This document shows, in pieces, positions 1-11,139 of a stretch of 34,405 bases of DNA (position 1 is the stretch's first letter; every line of letters starts with the position of its first letter). The notes below the pieces were generated by a model that saw only the letters and a program-made list of their open reading frames with translations, was not told the origin of the DNA and made no database searches. Source of the DNA: Deltaproteobacteria bacterium (GTDB lineage Bacteria; Myxococcota_A; Polyangia; Haliangiales; Haliangiaceae); the NCBI GenBank assembly GCA_013812655.1, contig JACCTC010000004.1, positions 1-34,405 of the forward strand, in the 5' to 3' direction. A program made the position numbers and the translations under genes.

Positions 1-107
1 GTGCCGGTCGGTGTGGCGCTGCCCGTTGCCGGTGCGGGCTGGGCCAGCGCCCCGACGGGCACGAGCACGAGGACGAGCGAGATCAGCGTCTTCATCGAGC
101 TCTTCAT
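1..107 (-). CDS. Exported protein of the ccm operon, N-terminal fragment only
   Basis: Only the first 35 codons are inside the window; the gene continues past the left edge. The peptide begins [17 protein letters not shown] and goes on to GALAQPAPATG. This is a classic Sec signal peptide with a basic start, a hydrophobic core and a likely cleavage site at ALA-QP, followed by a Pro/Ala/Thr-rich mature start. The ATG overlaps the ccmC stop in an ATGA arrangement, so it belongs to the ccm operon and is translationally coupled to ccmC. By position it could be a thioredoxin-like CcmG, another cytochrome assembly factor or a cytochrome, but too little is visible to assign a function. A second in-frame ATG lies four codons downstream. 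Confidence 0.6.
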   Translation of the reverse strand, partial: MKSSMKTLISLVLVLVPVGALAQPAPATGSATPTG

Positions 108-796
108 GTCAGCACTCCGGTATCGAGGCCCCGCTCGCGTAGCTCGCGCAACTCGCGCTCGGCGCGCGCACTCTGGATGCGGGCGATGACGAGCGCGAGG
201 AACCAGCACAGAAACGTCGCGACCGAGAGCCAGAACACGAGCTTCATCTTCGGCTCGAGCGCGGCGGCGACACCCGCCTGCGGGTGGCGGTCACTGCGAT
301 CGACCATGAAGTAGATGAACGGCAAGGCCACCGTACCGAACACGGCGAGCCCCGCGGCCATGCGATCCGCGCTCGACCCGGCGAACCGGCGCACGATCAC
401 GTACGCGACGAGCGTGAGCCAGAGCAGCAGCGACATCGTCAGCCGCTTCTCCCAGGTCCACCAGACGTCCCACGCCGCCTTGCCCCAGATCGAGCCGGTG
501 ATCAGCACGACCGCCCCGAGCGCGACCGCGACCTCGGCCGACGCCAGCGCGATGTCGTCCCACTTCGGCTTGCGAAACTTGAGGAACGCGATCGAGGACA
601 CGCCGCACAGCGCCACCGCGGCGAACATCATGAAGGCGTGAGCCACGTGGTAGTAGAAGATCTTCTGGTTGAAGAACAGGTCCTGCGCGAGCGGGGTGTA
701 CGTGAACACGAGCCAGATCGTGATCGCGAAGCCGATCGCCGAGAGCGCCGCGAAGACGGGCACGGCATAGCTGGGCTTGGTCGTCGCTTCGCTCAT
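104..796 (-). CDS. ccmC: Heme exporter/handling protein CcmC
   Basis: CcmC-like polytopic inner-membrane protein of cytochrome c maturation System I. In the family it forms the heme-binding site that passes heme to CcmE. The 230 residues hold about six hydrophobic segments. A tryptophan-rich WWD-type motif lies at residues 104-116 ([13 protein letters not shown]), flanked by candidate heme-ligand histidines H50/H53 (YYHVAHA) and H171. The motif ends in WTWE where WxWD is usual, a conservative change. The start is set at the ATG encoding MSEATTK because it overlaps the ccmB stop as ATGA; the same frame stays open far upstream inside ccmB, but that part is a shadow. The length matches the family (about 230-250 residues). 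The stop overlaps the next gene's ATG. Confidence 0.93.
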   Translation of the reverse strand: MSEATTKPSYAVPVFAALSAIGFAITIWLVFTYTPLAQDLFFNQKIFYYHVAHAFMMFAAVALCGVSSIAFLKFRKPKWDDIALASAEVAVALGAVVLITGSIWGKAAWDVWWTWEKRLTMSLLLWLTLVAYVIVRRFAGSSADRMAAGLAVFGTVALPFIYFMVDRSDRHPQAGVAAALEPKMKLVFWLSVATFLCWFLALVIARIQSARAERELRELRERGLDTGVLT

Positions 797-1473
797 TCGA
801 TCACCAGGGACTCGAAGGTCCATATCGACACTACCAGGAACGCGGCGTCGTAGATTCCGAGGAAGCTGATCCAGTACCAGGCCGCGTCGAGGTTGACCCG
901 CTCGGCGATCAGGGCCTCGGTCGCCGAGGTCCCTGCCACGAACAGCGGGATCAGCAGCGGGTAGAGCACGACGGGCAAGAGGACGTCGCGCGAGCGCACC
1001 TTGAGCAGAGTCGCCGCGAACACCGACCCGACCGACGCGAAGCCGATCGCGCCGAGCACGAGGGAGATCACGAGCGGCAGCGGATTCTCGAACAGCGGCG
1101 CACCGAGGAACAGCGCGAGCAGCGGAGTGCCGACCGCCGCGACCACGAGGACGAGCACCGCGATCGCGATCGCCTTGCCGAGGAACACCGCGAGCCGCGG
1201 GATCGGCGCGAGCAGCAGCGCGCGCATCGTGTCGTTCTCGCGCTCGCGATCGAAGGCGCGGCCCAGGCCGATCGTCCCGGCGAACGCGATCGCGACCCAC
1301 AGCATGCCGGGCGCCGCGCCGCGGACGATGCGGATATCACGCGGGAACGCGAACGAGAACACGACGACGATCAGCGCCGCGAAGAACGCCATCGTGTAGA
1401 CGATCTCGCGACTCCGTAGCTCGATGCGGAGGTCCTTCCAGGCGACGCGACCGGCTTGGCGGAAGAGCGACAT
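793..1473 (-). CDS. ccmB: Heme ABC exporter permease CcmB
   Basis: 226-residue integral membrane protein, the permease partner of the CcmA ATPase in the CcmABCD complex that releases holo-CcmE. The N-terminal cytoplasmic stretch ([12 protein letters not shown], about residues 12-23) is typical of CcmB. It is followed by about six transmembrane segments and a conserved-looking cytoplasmic loop ([20 protein letters not shown], about residues 71-90). The length matches the family (about 220). Its ATG shares one base with the ccmA stop (TGATG) and its stop overlaps the ccmC start by four bases. It therefore sits in the middle of a translationally coupled ccmA-ccmB-ccmC block. Confidence 0.93.
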   Translation of the reverse strand: MSLFRQAGRVAWKDLRIELRSREIVYTMAFFAALIVVVFSFAFPRDIRIVRGAAPGMLWVAIAFAGTIGLGRAFDRERENDTMRALLLAPIPRLAVFLGKAIAIAVLVLVVAAVGTPLLALFLGAPLFENPLPLVISLVLGAIGFASVGSVFAATLLKVRSRDVLLPVVLYPLLIPLFVAGTSATEALIAERVNLDAAWYWISFLGIYDAAFLVVSIWTFESLVIE

Positions 1474-2186
1474 CAGTTGGCGTGCTGATGATAGACGTCC
1501 TTGAGCCGCTCGTAGTCGTAGGAGCCGCGCTCTTCGAACACGAGCTGGCCGCGGCGCAGGATCGCCACGTGGTCGGTGCGGCCGGCGATCGCCTCGAGAT
1601 CGTGGGTCACCACGACGACGATCGCGCCGCCGTCGCGCAGCTTGCCGAGCTCGGTGCCGAGGGCGAGCGCGCCGCCACGATCGAGCCCGGTGAACGGCTC
1701 GTCGAGGAGCAGCAGCGACGGTGCGGTCAGCAGCGCGCGGGCAAGTGCGAGCCGCTGCACCATGCCGCGCGAGTACGTGCGGGAGGCGCGGTCGCGTGCA
1801 CGCGGCTCGAGGCCGACCCGATCGAGCACGGCGTCGATCGCGGCCCGGCCGGGATCGAGCTCGTAGAGCTTCGCGAACAGCTCGAGGTTCTCGCGCGCGG
1901 TCAGCTCGCCGTAGCAGAGCGACGCGTGGGCGAGCATGCCGATCTCGCGGCGCACCGCGATGCCGGTGACCTCGGCGGTGCCGGCGCGGTAGATGACCTT
2001 GCCGTCATTGGGCCGCACCAGCGTCGACAGGATGCCGAGCAGCGTGGTCTTGCCGGCGCCGTTGTGGCCGAGCAGCGCGCACATCGATCTGCTCGCGAGC
2101 TCGAGCGTCACGCCGGCGAGCGCGCGCTCGCTGCCATACCGCTTCGCGACCTTCGTGATCTGGACGCCGGAGAGCGGTTCGCGCAC
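1473..2186 (-). CDS. ccmA: Heme ABC exporter ATP-binding protein CcmA
   Basis: 237-residue ABC ATPase that powers release of holo-CcmE in System I. Visible motifs are Walker [10 protein letters not shown] (residues 40-48), a degenerate signature YSRGMVQR (about 138-145), Walker B LLLLDEP (158-164), a D-loop (TGLD) and the switch histidine in VTHD (H195). The signature reads SRGM rather than LSGGQ, a form common in heme- and drug-export ABC ATPases of this kind. The start is a GTG four bases downstream of the preceding gene's stop. Position next to ccmB and ccmC supports CcmA over a generic ABC ATPase. Confidence 0.93.
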   Translation of the reverse strand: MREPLSGVQITKVAKRYGSERALAGVTLELASRSMCALLGHNGAGKTTLLGILSTLVRPNDGKVIYRAGTAEVTGIAVRREIGMLAHASLCYGELTARENLELFAKLYELDPGRAAIDAVLDRVGLEPRARDRASRTYSRGMVQRLALARALLTAPSLLLLDEPFTGLDRGGALALGTELGKLRDGGAIVVVVTHDLEAIAGRTDHVAILRRGQLVFEERGSYDYERLKDVYHQHAN

Positions 2187-2190
2187 CGCG

Positions 2191-4374
2191 CTACTCCCAG
2201 AGCTGCTCGAGCTCGGCGAGGACCGCTTCGCGCCGCTTCGGATCGCCGCCGCTCTTCTCGAGCTCGACCAGCTCGTTCATGAGCGCCGCACGCCGCGCGG
2301 TGTGCCCGGCCTTGGGGTCACCCTTGCGCATCAGCGCCAAGCCGAGCCCACCGAGCATCATCGCGATCACGGTGAGCCCGACGATGCGCGGCACCCACTT
2401 CTTCCACTTGGGGTGCGAGGGCAGCCCGGTGATCGTCAACACCATCGACTGCTTCGTCGGGATCATGATGTCGTCGATCACGAACCACGGGGTACCCGAC
2501 CGGAAGGTCTGGACCTCGCCCTTGACGCCTGGGGGCAGATTGACCTGCATGCCGGGGAACTGGCGGATCTGCAGGCTCGACTGGAACGCGCCGAGCGGCA
2601 GATCGAGGTGCCAGGTCGCGCGACCTTCGTCGGTGATCAACGAGAACCCGGCCTCGAACTGCTTGGGGCCCGGCGCGAGCGGCCGCACGATCCGGTAGCC
2701 CTCACCCTGCGCGAGCGAGACGTCGGCCTGGAACTCGTCGCCGATCACGCCGCCGACGTGCCCGCGTGGCAGCTTGATCAGCAGGCCGTCGGGCGTGTCG
2801 CGGTACGGGATCCACGAGTTGTTGTCGATCCGCCAGAGCCCGCGAACCGCGAGGATCTCGTCCTCGACGAACGACTGCAGCGTGAACCGGAACAGGATGC
2901 GCGGCAGCACCGAGATGCTGACGTGCGCACCGGCGGTCTCGACGGTCTGGAATGGCATCGACCGGAACAGTTCGACCTGCTTGCTGAGCGGCGACATCTG
3001 GCGGGTCTCGGCGTAGAGCACGTGGTTGGGATTCGCCAATAGATCGAACACGATCTCGGGGCGGCCCTCGGCCTCCCAGCGCGCGAACAGATCGAGGCGA
3101 CCACCGGACTTCGAGAGATCGAGATCGCCCGACGCGAGCTCCTTGCCGTTGACCGTGAACAGCACCTTGTGTGGCTCGTCGGGCTTGACCGCGAGACGCA
3201 GCCGGCCGCTCGCGTCCGTCTTGGACGTGATCCCTTCGGCGACGTTCGTCGCGCTCGCCGGCACCACGCGGATCATGACGTCGGGCAGCGCGACATCCGA
3301 GCCGCTCGCACCACCATGAACCTGAATGTCGAGCGTGCCTGGCGGCAAGTCGCTCGCGGGCTCGAGCTCGGCGCTGCCCTCGACCTTCGACGGGTCGGGC
3401 GGCGCGATCGTGGGCTTGCCCTTGGCGACGACCGCCTTGGTCGCGGCATCGACGAGCACGATCTCGGAGAGCTCGGTCGGATAGCCGTCGAGCGTGACGC
3501 GTACCTTGCCCGGCGCTGGCGGTGATGCCTGCGGACCGGCGAGATCGTCGATCGGCGGCGAGCCCGAGGTGCGCTTGTCACCCGACAGGATCAACTTCGC
3601 GCCGGCCTGGGTCTCGAGCTGGACCGGCACCGACGCGAGGCGATCGAAGCCGCCGTTGCGAGGCAGCCGCGCGAGCGCGAAGTAGACGATGCCGCCGCTG
3701 ACGTCGAGACCATCGAACTTCGCGTAGCCCTCCTTGTCGAGCTTCGCGGTGTGGACGACGACGGTGTTGTCGTAGCTGTAGCCGACGATCGTGACCGACT
3801 CACCGACGGGCGGCTCGGGATCGCTGGCCTTGCCGTCCTTGACCTCGAGGTTGTTGTACGTGAGCCGGATCTGGTACGAGGCCGGCGCGACCGCGCGATC
3901 GGGGCGGGGCTGACCGGACATCGAGCGCGCCTCGGGCGGCCCACCTGCCGGAGCGCTGGGCGCAGCGGGTGCCATCCCGGCGGTGCCAGTGAACGGCTTG
4001 GTCGTCAGCATGAGGCGCACGCCACCGGCGCCAGGCACCGGGAACGCCTCGGAGACGGCTTCCTTGCCCTCGGCATCGAGGATCTTGGCCTGCACGGTCG
4101 CGCCGGCAGGCAAGCCCGGGAACGCCGCGCGGCCTGCGGAGTCGGTGCGGGCGACGCGGGGTGCGCCGTTGACGAGCAGCGTCACCTCGGTACCGATCAC
4201 CGGGCTCGACGGCGCACCGGCGACGACGCGCACCGAGACCGTGCCGAGCGGCAGCGTCGAGTCGGGCAGCGGACGGCCGAGGGCAGCGGCGGGCTGCGCG
4301 ATGGCGGCCGGCGAGATGAGGACCACCGAGGCGGTCGCGGCGGCGAGCCCGAGAGCGAGGGCGAAGCGCTTCAC
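2191..4374 (-). CDS. Large exported Ig-like/carboxypeptidase-regulatory-like protein in the ccm operon
   Basis: 727 residues. It has an N-terminal signal peptide (hydrophobic stretch to about residue 26, ending AIAQP). A beta-sandwich domain resembling the carboxypeptidase regulatory family follows at about 43-125 (LGTVSVRVVAG, a TDSAGRAAFPGLPAG turn). One or two more predicted beta domains follow (about 290-430, with TDASGRLRL). A long unassigned region runs to one transmembrane helix near the C-terminus (VGLTVIAMMLGGLGLALM, about 667-684). A short charged cytoplasmic helix (MNELVELEKSGGDPKRR) ends the protein. Topology is therefore a big periplasmic part with one C-terminal anchor. The GTG start overlaps the upstream stop as GTGA, and ccmA starts four bases downstream, so it lies inside the ccm operon. 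Its role is unknown; presenting apocytochrome or scaffolding the Ccm complex is speculation. Confidence 0.85.
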   Translation of the reverse strand: MKRFALALGLAAATASVVLISPAAIAQPAAALGRPLPDSTLPLGTVSVRVVAGAPSSPVIGTEVTLLVNGAPRVARTDSAGRAAFPGLPAGATVQAKILDAEGKEAVSEAFPVPGAGGVRLMLTTKPFTGTAGMAPAAPSAPAGGPPEARSMSGQPRPDRAVAPASYQIRLTYNNLEVKDGKASDPEPPVGESVTIVGYSYDNTVVVHTAKLDKEGYAKFDGLDVSGGIVYFALARLPRNGGFDRLASVPVQLETQAGAKLILSGDKRTSGSPPIDDLAGPQASPPAPGKVRVTLDGYPTELSEIVLVDAATKAVVAKGKPTIAPPDPSKVEGSAELEPASDLPPGTLDIQVHGGASGSDVALPDVMIRVVPASATNVAEGITSKTDASGRLRLAVKPDEPHKVLFTVNGKELASGDLDLSKSGGRLDLFARWEAEGRPEIVFDLLANPNHVLYAETRQMSPLSKQVELFRSMPFQTVETAGAHVSISVLPRILFRFTLQSFVEDEILAVRGLWRIDNNSWIPYRDTPDGLLIKLPRGHVGGVIGDEFQADVSLAQGEGYRIVRPLAPGPKQFEAGFSLITDEGRATWHLDLPLGAFQSSLQIRQFPGMQVNLPPGVKGEVQTFRSGTPWFVIDDIMIPTKQSMVLTITGLPSHPKWKKWVPRIVGLTVIAMMLGGLGLALMRKGDPKAGHTARRAALMNELVELEKSGGDPKRREAVLAELEQLWE

Positions 4375-5393
4375 GAGGTGGCCTCCTTGTGGTCGGGTTT
4401 GCTGGCAGCAGCGGCATCGTCGTCGATCTTGGCCTCGGCGGCATCGGCCTTCGCGCCGGCTTCATCCGCGAGCACGGCATCGGCGACCTGGTGCTTGGCC
4501 TCGGCCTTTGCCTCGGTGACATGTGCCTTGGCCTCGGCGATGTCCGCCTTCGCGGCGGCCCTGGCGTCGGCGACGTCGGCCTCCGCTGCCGACTTCGCAT
4601 CGGCGAGATCCGCGGCCGCCTCGGCCTTGTCTTCGCTGGTGTCGTCCTCGCTTGCGTCGCGCCTGGCGTCGGCCTCGGCGTTCTCGATGTCGGCCTTCGC
4701 GGCCGCCTTGGCGTCGGCGAGGTCGTGCTTGGCCTCGGCGACGTCGGCCTTCGCAGCTGCCTTGGCCTCGGCGATGTCGGCCTTCGCCGAGCTCACCGCA
4801 TCCTGCAGCGCGTCCGCGCGCTTCTTCTTCTTCGCGGCTTGCTTGTCGTTGCCGTCGCCTGCGGCCTGGCCGCCCGGTCGCTTCTTGCTCGACTCGGTCG
4901 CGCGGTTCTCGACCTCGATGCGTGCCCGCGCCTCGCGCAGGATGCGATCGCGAACGCTGCCGGCCGAGCCGGTCGCGGTGTTGAGCACGTCGATCTCCTT
5001 GATCACCTCAATCGCGCGCGCGCGATAGACCCCGATCATCTGATCGGCGTCGACCTTCGAGAGCTTGCCCATCTGCTGGTCGAACTCGGCTTCCTTGATC
5101 GCCTTGAGCAGCGTCCGCTTCTCGCGCTCGAGCTCGCCGAGCAAGCTCGTCGGAGTTCCCCAGCCGACCACGCTCGCGGATTCATCCTCGGGGGCGACCG
5201 CGGTGGCCCCGGTGCGGAACAGCGTGTAGATCGCAGAGACCGCGGCGAAGAAGCCGAGCGACAAGAACACGACCGGTGGGGTCACGTGGAAGTTGTTCTG
5301 GACCAGGATGAACGCCCAGCCGAGCAACAGGACCGCGAGCGCGCTGCCGCGCTGGACCCACCGCAGCTGGTTGCCGTCGGAATGCTGCCCCAT
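4371..5393 (-). CDS. CcmI-like membrane protein with LEA-like 11-residue repeat tail
   Basis: 340 residues. Two hydrophobic helices (about 17-34 and 39-60) are followed by a charged helical stretch. That stretch (EREKRTLLKAIKEAEFDQQM, about 88-107, then GKLSKVDADQMIGVY) resembles the region after the membrane helices of CcmI/CycH-type proteins. A Lys-rich linker follows. The last roughly 140 residues are built almost only from Ala, Lys, Asp and Glu, in degenerate 11-residue units such as AAKADIAEAKA and AAKADVAEAKH. This pattern gives a long amphipathic helix like group 3 LEA proteins or apolipoproteins. By the positive-inside rule both ends face the cytoplasm. It lies 20 bases after ccmF-H and its stop overlaps the next GTG. 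A role in cytochrome assembly is inferred from the CcmI-like part and the operon; the tail's function is unknown. Confidence 0.85.
   Translation of the reverse strand: MGQHSDGNQLRWVQRGSALAVLLLGWAFILVQNNFHVTPPVVFLSLGFFAAVSAIYTLFRTGATAVAPEDESASVVGWGTPTSLLGELEREKRTLLKAIKEAEFDQQMGKLSKVDADQMIGVYRARAIEVIKEIDVLNTATGSAGSVRDRILREARARIEVENRATESSKKRPGGQAAGDGNDKQAAKKKKRADALQDAVSSAKADIAEAKAAAKADVAEAKHDLADAKAAAKADIENAEADARRDASEDDTSEDKAEAAADLADAKSAAEADVADARAAAKADIAEAKAHVTEAKAEAKHQVADAVLADEAGAKADAAEAKIDDDAAAASKPDHKEATS
4390..4810 (-). repeat. Degenerate 33-bp coding repeats (11-residue Ala/Lys/Asp/Glu units)
   Basis: The 3' part of the CcmI-like gene is internally repetitive. On the plus strand it reads as variants of ggccttcgcggc and gtcggcctcggc again and again. 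In protein it gives about a dozen degenerate 11-residue units with the pattern A-A-K-A-D-[IV]-A-E-A-K-x. A non-repeat acidic interruption (EDDTSEDK) splits the array into two blocks. Confidence 0.75.
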
Positions 5394-5413
5394 CGTGCTT
5401 CGATCCCCGTCTC

Positions 5414-8161
<2,748 letters not shown>

Positions 8162-8163
8162 GC

Positions 8164-8655
8164 TTACTCGTACTTCGTCTTGAGATCTTTGTTGGCCTGC
8201 GCGCCCGTGTACTTGCTGGGGCACTTGGCCTGGAGCTCTTTGGCCACGACGACATACGCGAGGTCAGCTTCGAGCGAGACCTTGAGCGAGGCCGCGAGGT
8301 CTGACTTGGTCGTCGCCGGAACGATCATGCCGGTCGCGACGACCTCGGATTGATCCTTGAACGTGTCGGGCACCGGGCCGACCGTGAAGACGCGGATCTT
8401 CTTGCCGCCCTTCTGCAGCAGGAACGTCCGCTGGGTCTCCTGGTTGACGACCTCGGTCTTGATCGATCCCGCCTCGACCCAGCCGTGGACCTTGATCTCC
8501 TGGTCCTTCCACTGCGCGAGATCGCCAGCTGCCATCAGCTCGTCGACCATCTTGTAATGGGTCGTGTGTCCGAGCGTCGATTTCACGAAGAAACCGACCC
8601 CGGCAACGGCGACCGCGGCGGTCAGTGCGATCTTGGCCAGCGTGCTGTTTTGCAT
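8164..8655 (-). CDS. ccmE: Heme chaperone CcmE, cysteine (CxxxY) type
   Basis: 163-residue periplasmic heme chaperone anchored by one N-terminal helix (about residues 7-23), with a small OB-fold beta domain (about 50-140). Classical CcmE binds heme covalently through His in an HxxxY motif near the C-terminus. Here the matching place reads KCPSKY, giving C145-x-x-x-Y149. This is the CxxxY variant described in archaea and Desulfovibrio. The chosen ATG (MQNSTLAK) has GGAG about ten bases upstream and leaves a normal length (about 160); an upstream ATG in the same frame would add 18 uncharged-to-basic residues and looks unlikely. It is the first gene of the ccm operon; the ccmF-H GTG follows its TAA by two bases. 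Confidence 0.9.
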   Translation of the reverse strand: MQNSTLAKIALTAAVAVAGVGFFVKSTLGHTTHYKMVDELMAAGDLAQWKDQEIKVHGWVEAGSIKTEVVNQETQRTFLLQKGGKKIRVFTVGPVPDTFKDQSEVVATGMIVPATTKSDLAASLKVSLEADLAYVVVAKELQAKCPSKYTGAQANKDLKTKYE

Positions 8656-8961
8656 TGGGAAAAGGCTCCGCAGAATCAACGTGCCCGGCGTTGGTGCCAA
8701 CCGTAGCACGTATGGGGTGCATTCCGCCCCGACCCGGAAACTATCCGAGACGGTGGGGACTGCGGTGGGACCGGGCCGAGGGAGTGGCCAGGCGAGTGGT
8801 CAGGCGAGTGGCCAGGCGAGTGGGGAGATCGACCCGCGACGCGAGGTCGCGGCCCCTCGGAAAGTCGTGGAGGGGACGCCAGAAAACCGAGGGCGGACGA
8901 TCGGCTCCCCCAACGATTCCAGGTACCCACGGGCGGCACCCTGCTTGCTCGATAGCCATTC
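8656..8961. other. Divergent intergenic region between the ccm operon and the beta-propeller lipoprotein
   Basis: 306 bases without a convincing gene. It should hold the promoters of the leftward ccm operon and the rightward lipoprotein gene. I see no clear -35/-10 pair on either strand. GGAG lies about ten bases before the ccmE ATG on the minus strand. A short 12-bp tandem repeat lies near the middle. No RNA gene or terminator was recognised. Confidence 0.6.
8783..8821. repeat. 12-bp tandem repeat, about three copies
   Basis: The unit AGTGGCCAGGCG occurs three times in a row, the second copy with one change (GGTCAG for GGCCAG), followed by a partial fourth copy (AGTGG). It is non-coding and lies between divergent genes. 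It could be replication slippage or a repeated protein-binding site; nothing in the sequence decides. Confidence 0.8.
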
Positions 8962-11016
8962 ATGCCGTTTCGTCCCGACCGCATCGCCATCGTTGCATCA
9001 CTCGTGCTCGCCGGATGCAGTGACACCGGGCCGCCTGCCCCCGAGCCCCACCTTCGAACCCTCCCCGGCTGCGACGCTGCCATCTCGTTCGTCCGCGAGG
9101 CCGCGATCCGGCGCATGAACCACCGGATGGATGAAGCCATGGCCTCGTATCGACGCGGCGACTTCTGCCCGCGTTACGGCTACGGCGAAGGCTACGGAGT
9201 GGACGACGCCGTCGGGACCGGTGGTGGCGGACCACCGGCACCTCCGAGCGGTCCGAGCCGCGGCACCGGGACCAACAACCAGGTCGCCGGCGTGGACGAG
9301 GCCGACTTCGTCAAGAACGACGGCCAGTACATCTACCTCGCGCAGAACGGCGTGCTCCGCATCATCGATGCGTGGCCGGCAGAGCAGACCCACGAGGTCT
9401 CGGTGACGCCGCTGACCGGCACGCCGAAGAAGCTGTTCGTCAACGGCGACCGCGTGGTCGTCTATGTCGCGATCGGCGCGCCCGACAACAACGACAGCTG
9501 GCGGCCGTCCGAGTGCACCTACGGCTACGACTGCGACTTCACCGGTGACGGCTCCGAGACCGAGATCCTCGTGTTCGACGTCAGCAACCGCGCCGCGCCG
9601 GTCAAGGTGCGCGAGATCGAGCTCTCCGGATCGCTGATCGCAGGACGCCGCGTCGGCGACGCCGTGCACACGGTCGTGACCCAGGCGAGCGCGCTGTTCC
9701 CCGACGTGACCGATCACCCGCAGGACGACGACGTCGACATCTGCGGCTACGCCAAGGGAGCGCTCGGCTCGTCGCAGCCGCCGCCGGCGTACTGGCTCCT
9801 CGCGCGCGACGCGTTCGAGGCCCAGCGTGCGAAGAACCTCGAGACGATCCTCTCGACGCCGATCGCGCCGGTGTGGCCGTCGGTCGCCGATAGCCAGACG
9901 CCGAATGCCGATCCCCACGCGGCGTCGTGTGCGTCGCTCTACGCGAGCTCGTTCGACGATGGCGAGGCGTTCACCAGCATCGTGTCGTTCGACATGTCGC
10001 TGCCCACGCCGGTGACGACGTCGACGGTGATCTCGCGCGCCGGTGCGGTCTACGCATCGAGCGATGCGCTCTACCTCGCGGTCGCGCACAACTGGAGTGG
10101 CGACGACCTGTCGACGGTCCACAAGTTCGAGATCTCGGGGCTGCCAAACCACACGAGCTACGTCGCGAGTGGCGCGGTGCCAGGCCGCGCGCTCAACCAG
10201 TTCGCGATGGACGAGCACGAAGGCGTGCTGCGGATCGCGACCACGTCAGGCCACGTCCCGGATCCCGACGTGGTCAGCCAGCTGACCGTTCTCGATCAGC
10301 ACGGCGCGAACCTCGTCACGATCGGCTCGGTCAGTGGCATCGCGCCGACCGAGGATATCCGCTCGGTGCGGTTCGATGGTGACCGCGCGTTCATCGTCAC
10401 GTTCAAGAAGACCGACCCGCTGTTCACGTTCGACCTCTCGAACCCGTTCCTGCCGCGCAAGCTCGGCGAGCTCAAGATCCCCGGGTTCTCGACGTACATG
10501 CACATGCTCGACGACAACCACCTGTTGACGATCGGCTACGACGCCGACGACCACGGCGACTTCGCGTACTTCGATGGCGTGCTGCTGCAGATCTTCGACG
10601 TCACGACGCCGACCTTGCCAAGACTCGCGCACAAGCACGTGATCGGCACGCGTGGCTCCAGCTCGGAGGCGCTGACGAACCACCTCGCGTTCACCTGGTA
10701 CCCCGAGGTCAACCTGCTCGCGCTCCCGATGACGGTGTGCGAGGGCGGTGACGACGGCACGTACGGCAGCGCGATGACGTTCTCGGGGCTGATGGTGTTC
10801 GACGCCACGGTCGCGGCTGGCTTCGCCGAGCACGGTCGGGTTGCCCATCCGCTCGATCCGGATGCGACCTGCAGCAACTGGTGGACGAACGCGAGCTCGG
10901 TCGTCAAGCGGTCGCTGTTCCTCGATGACTTCGTGTACTCGGTCTCGGACGGGCACCTGATCGTACGCGCGACCGGCGCGCTCGGCATGCCGCTCGTCCA
11001 GCTCCCGCTGCAGTGA
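8962..11016 (+). CDS. Beta-propeller domain lipoprotein
   Basis: 684 residues. The lipoprotein signal has a good lipobox (LAGC, Cys19). A short linker with a Gly/Pro-rich patch (about 75-100) follows, then the hallmark TNNQVAGVDEADFVKNDG (about 104-121). This hallmark matches the secreted beta-propeller family (Pfam Beta_propel), whose members carry TN-QV-GVDEAD-VK-DG. The rest alternates beta strands with blade-like motifs (LFVNGDRVVVY, VRFDGDRAFIVTFKK, FSTYMHMLDDNHLLTIGYD) to the C-terminus. The molecular function of this family is not established; an extracytoplasmic, membrane-attached location is expected. It stands alone, and no clear ribosome-binding site precedes the ATG. Confidence 0.88.
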   Translation: MPFRPDRIAIVASLVLAGCSDTGPPAPEPHLRTLPGCDAAISFVREAAIRRMNHRMDEAMASYRRGDFCPRYGYGEGYGVDDAVGTGGGGPPAPPSGPSRGTGTNNQVAGVDEADFVKNDGQYIYLAQNGVLRIIDAWPAEQTHEVSVTPLTGTPKKLFVNGDRVVVYVAIGAPDNNDSWRPSECTYGYDCDFTGDGSETEILVFDVSNRAAPVKVREIELSGSLIAGRRVGDAVHTVVTQASALFPDVTDHPQDDDVDICGYAKGALGSSQPPPAYWLLARDAFEAQRAKNLETILSTPIAPVWPSVADSQTPNADPHAASCASLYASSFDDGEAFTSIVSFDMSLPTPVTTSTVISRAGAVYASSDALYLAVAHNWSGDDLSTVHKFEISGLPNHTSYVASGAVPGRALNQFAMDEHEGVLRIATTSGHVPDPDVVSQLTVLDQHGANLVTIGSVSGIAPTEDIRSVRFDGDRAFIVTFKKTDPLFTFDLSNPFLPRKLGELKIPGFSTYMHMLDDNHLLTIGYDADDHGDFAYFDGVLLQIFDVTTPTLPRLAHKHVIGTRGSSSEALTNHLAFTWYPEVNLLALPMTVCEGGDDGTYGSAMTFSGLMVFDATVAAGFAEHGRVAHPLDPDATCSNWWTNASSVVKRSLFLDDFVYSVSDGHLIVRATGALGMPLVQLPLQ

Positions 11017-11139
11017 CCGAGGCACCGGGTCGCGCCGCGCGTGGGCGCCCGTCGATCCCCATCGGCGCCACGTCAATCAGCGTGGTTCGGACGGGCCCCG
11101 GGCGTCACCAACGGCACGACGCGTGCTTCATGTGGTTTC

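Noticed and set aside
104..1300. A 398-residue version of CcmC with a long N-terminal extension
   Set aside because: The first 168 residues overlap ccmB in another frame and are Arg/Ala-rich with no membrane pattern. The ATGA overlap start gives a normal CcmC length.
8690..8715. TTGGCAC on the minus strand upstream of ccmE as a sigma-54 promoter
   Set aside because: The -24-like TGGCAC is present, but the -12 element (TTGC at the right spacing) is not.
8783..8821. Tandem repeat considered as a CRISPR array
   Set aside because: The units are 12 bases long with no spacers, and no cas gene is present.
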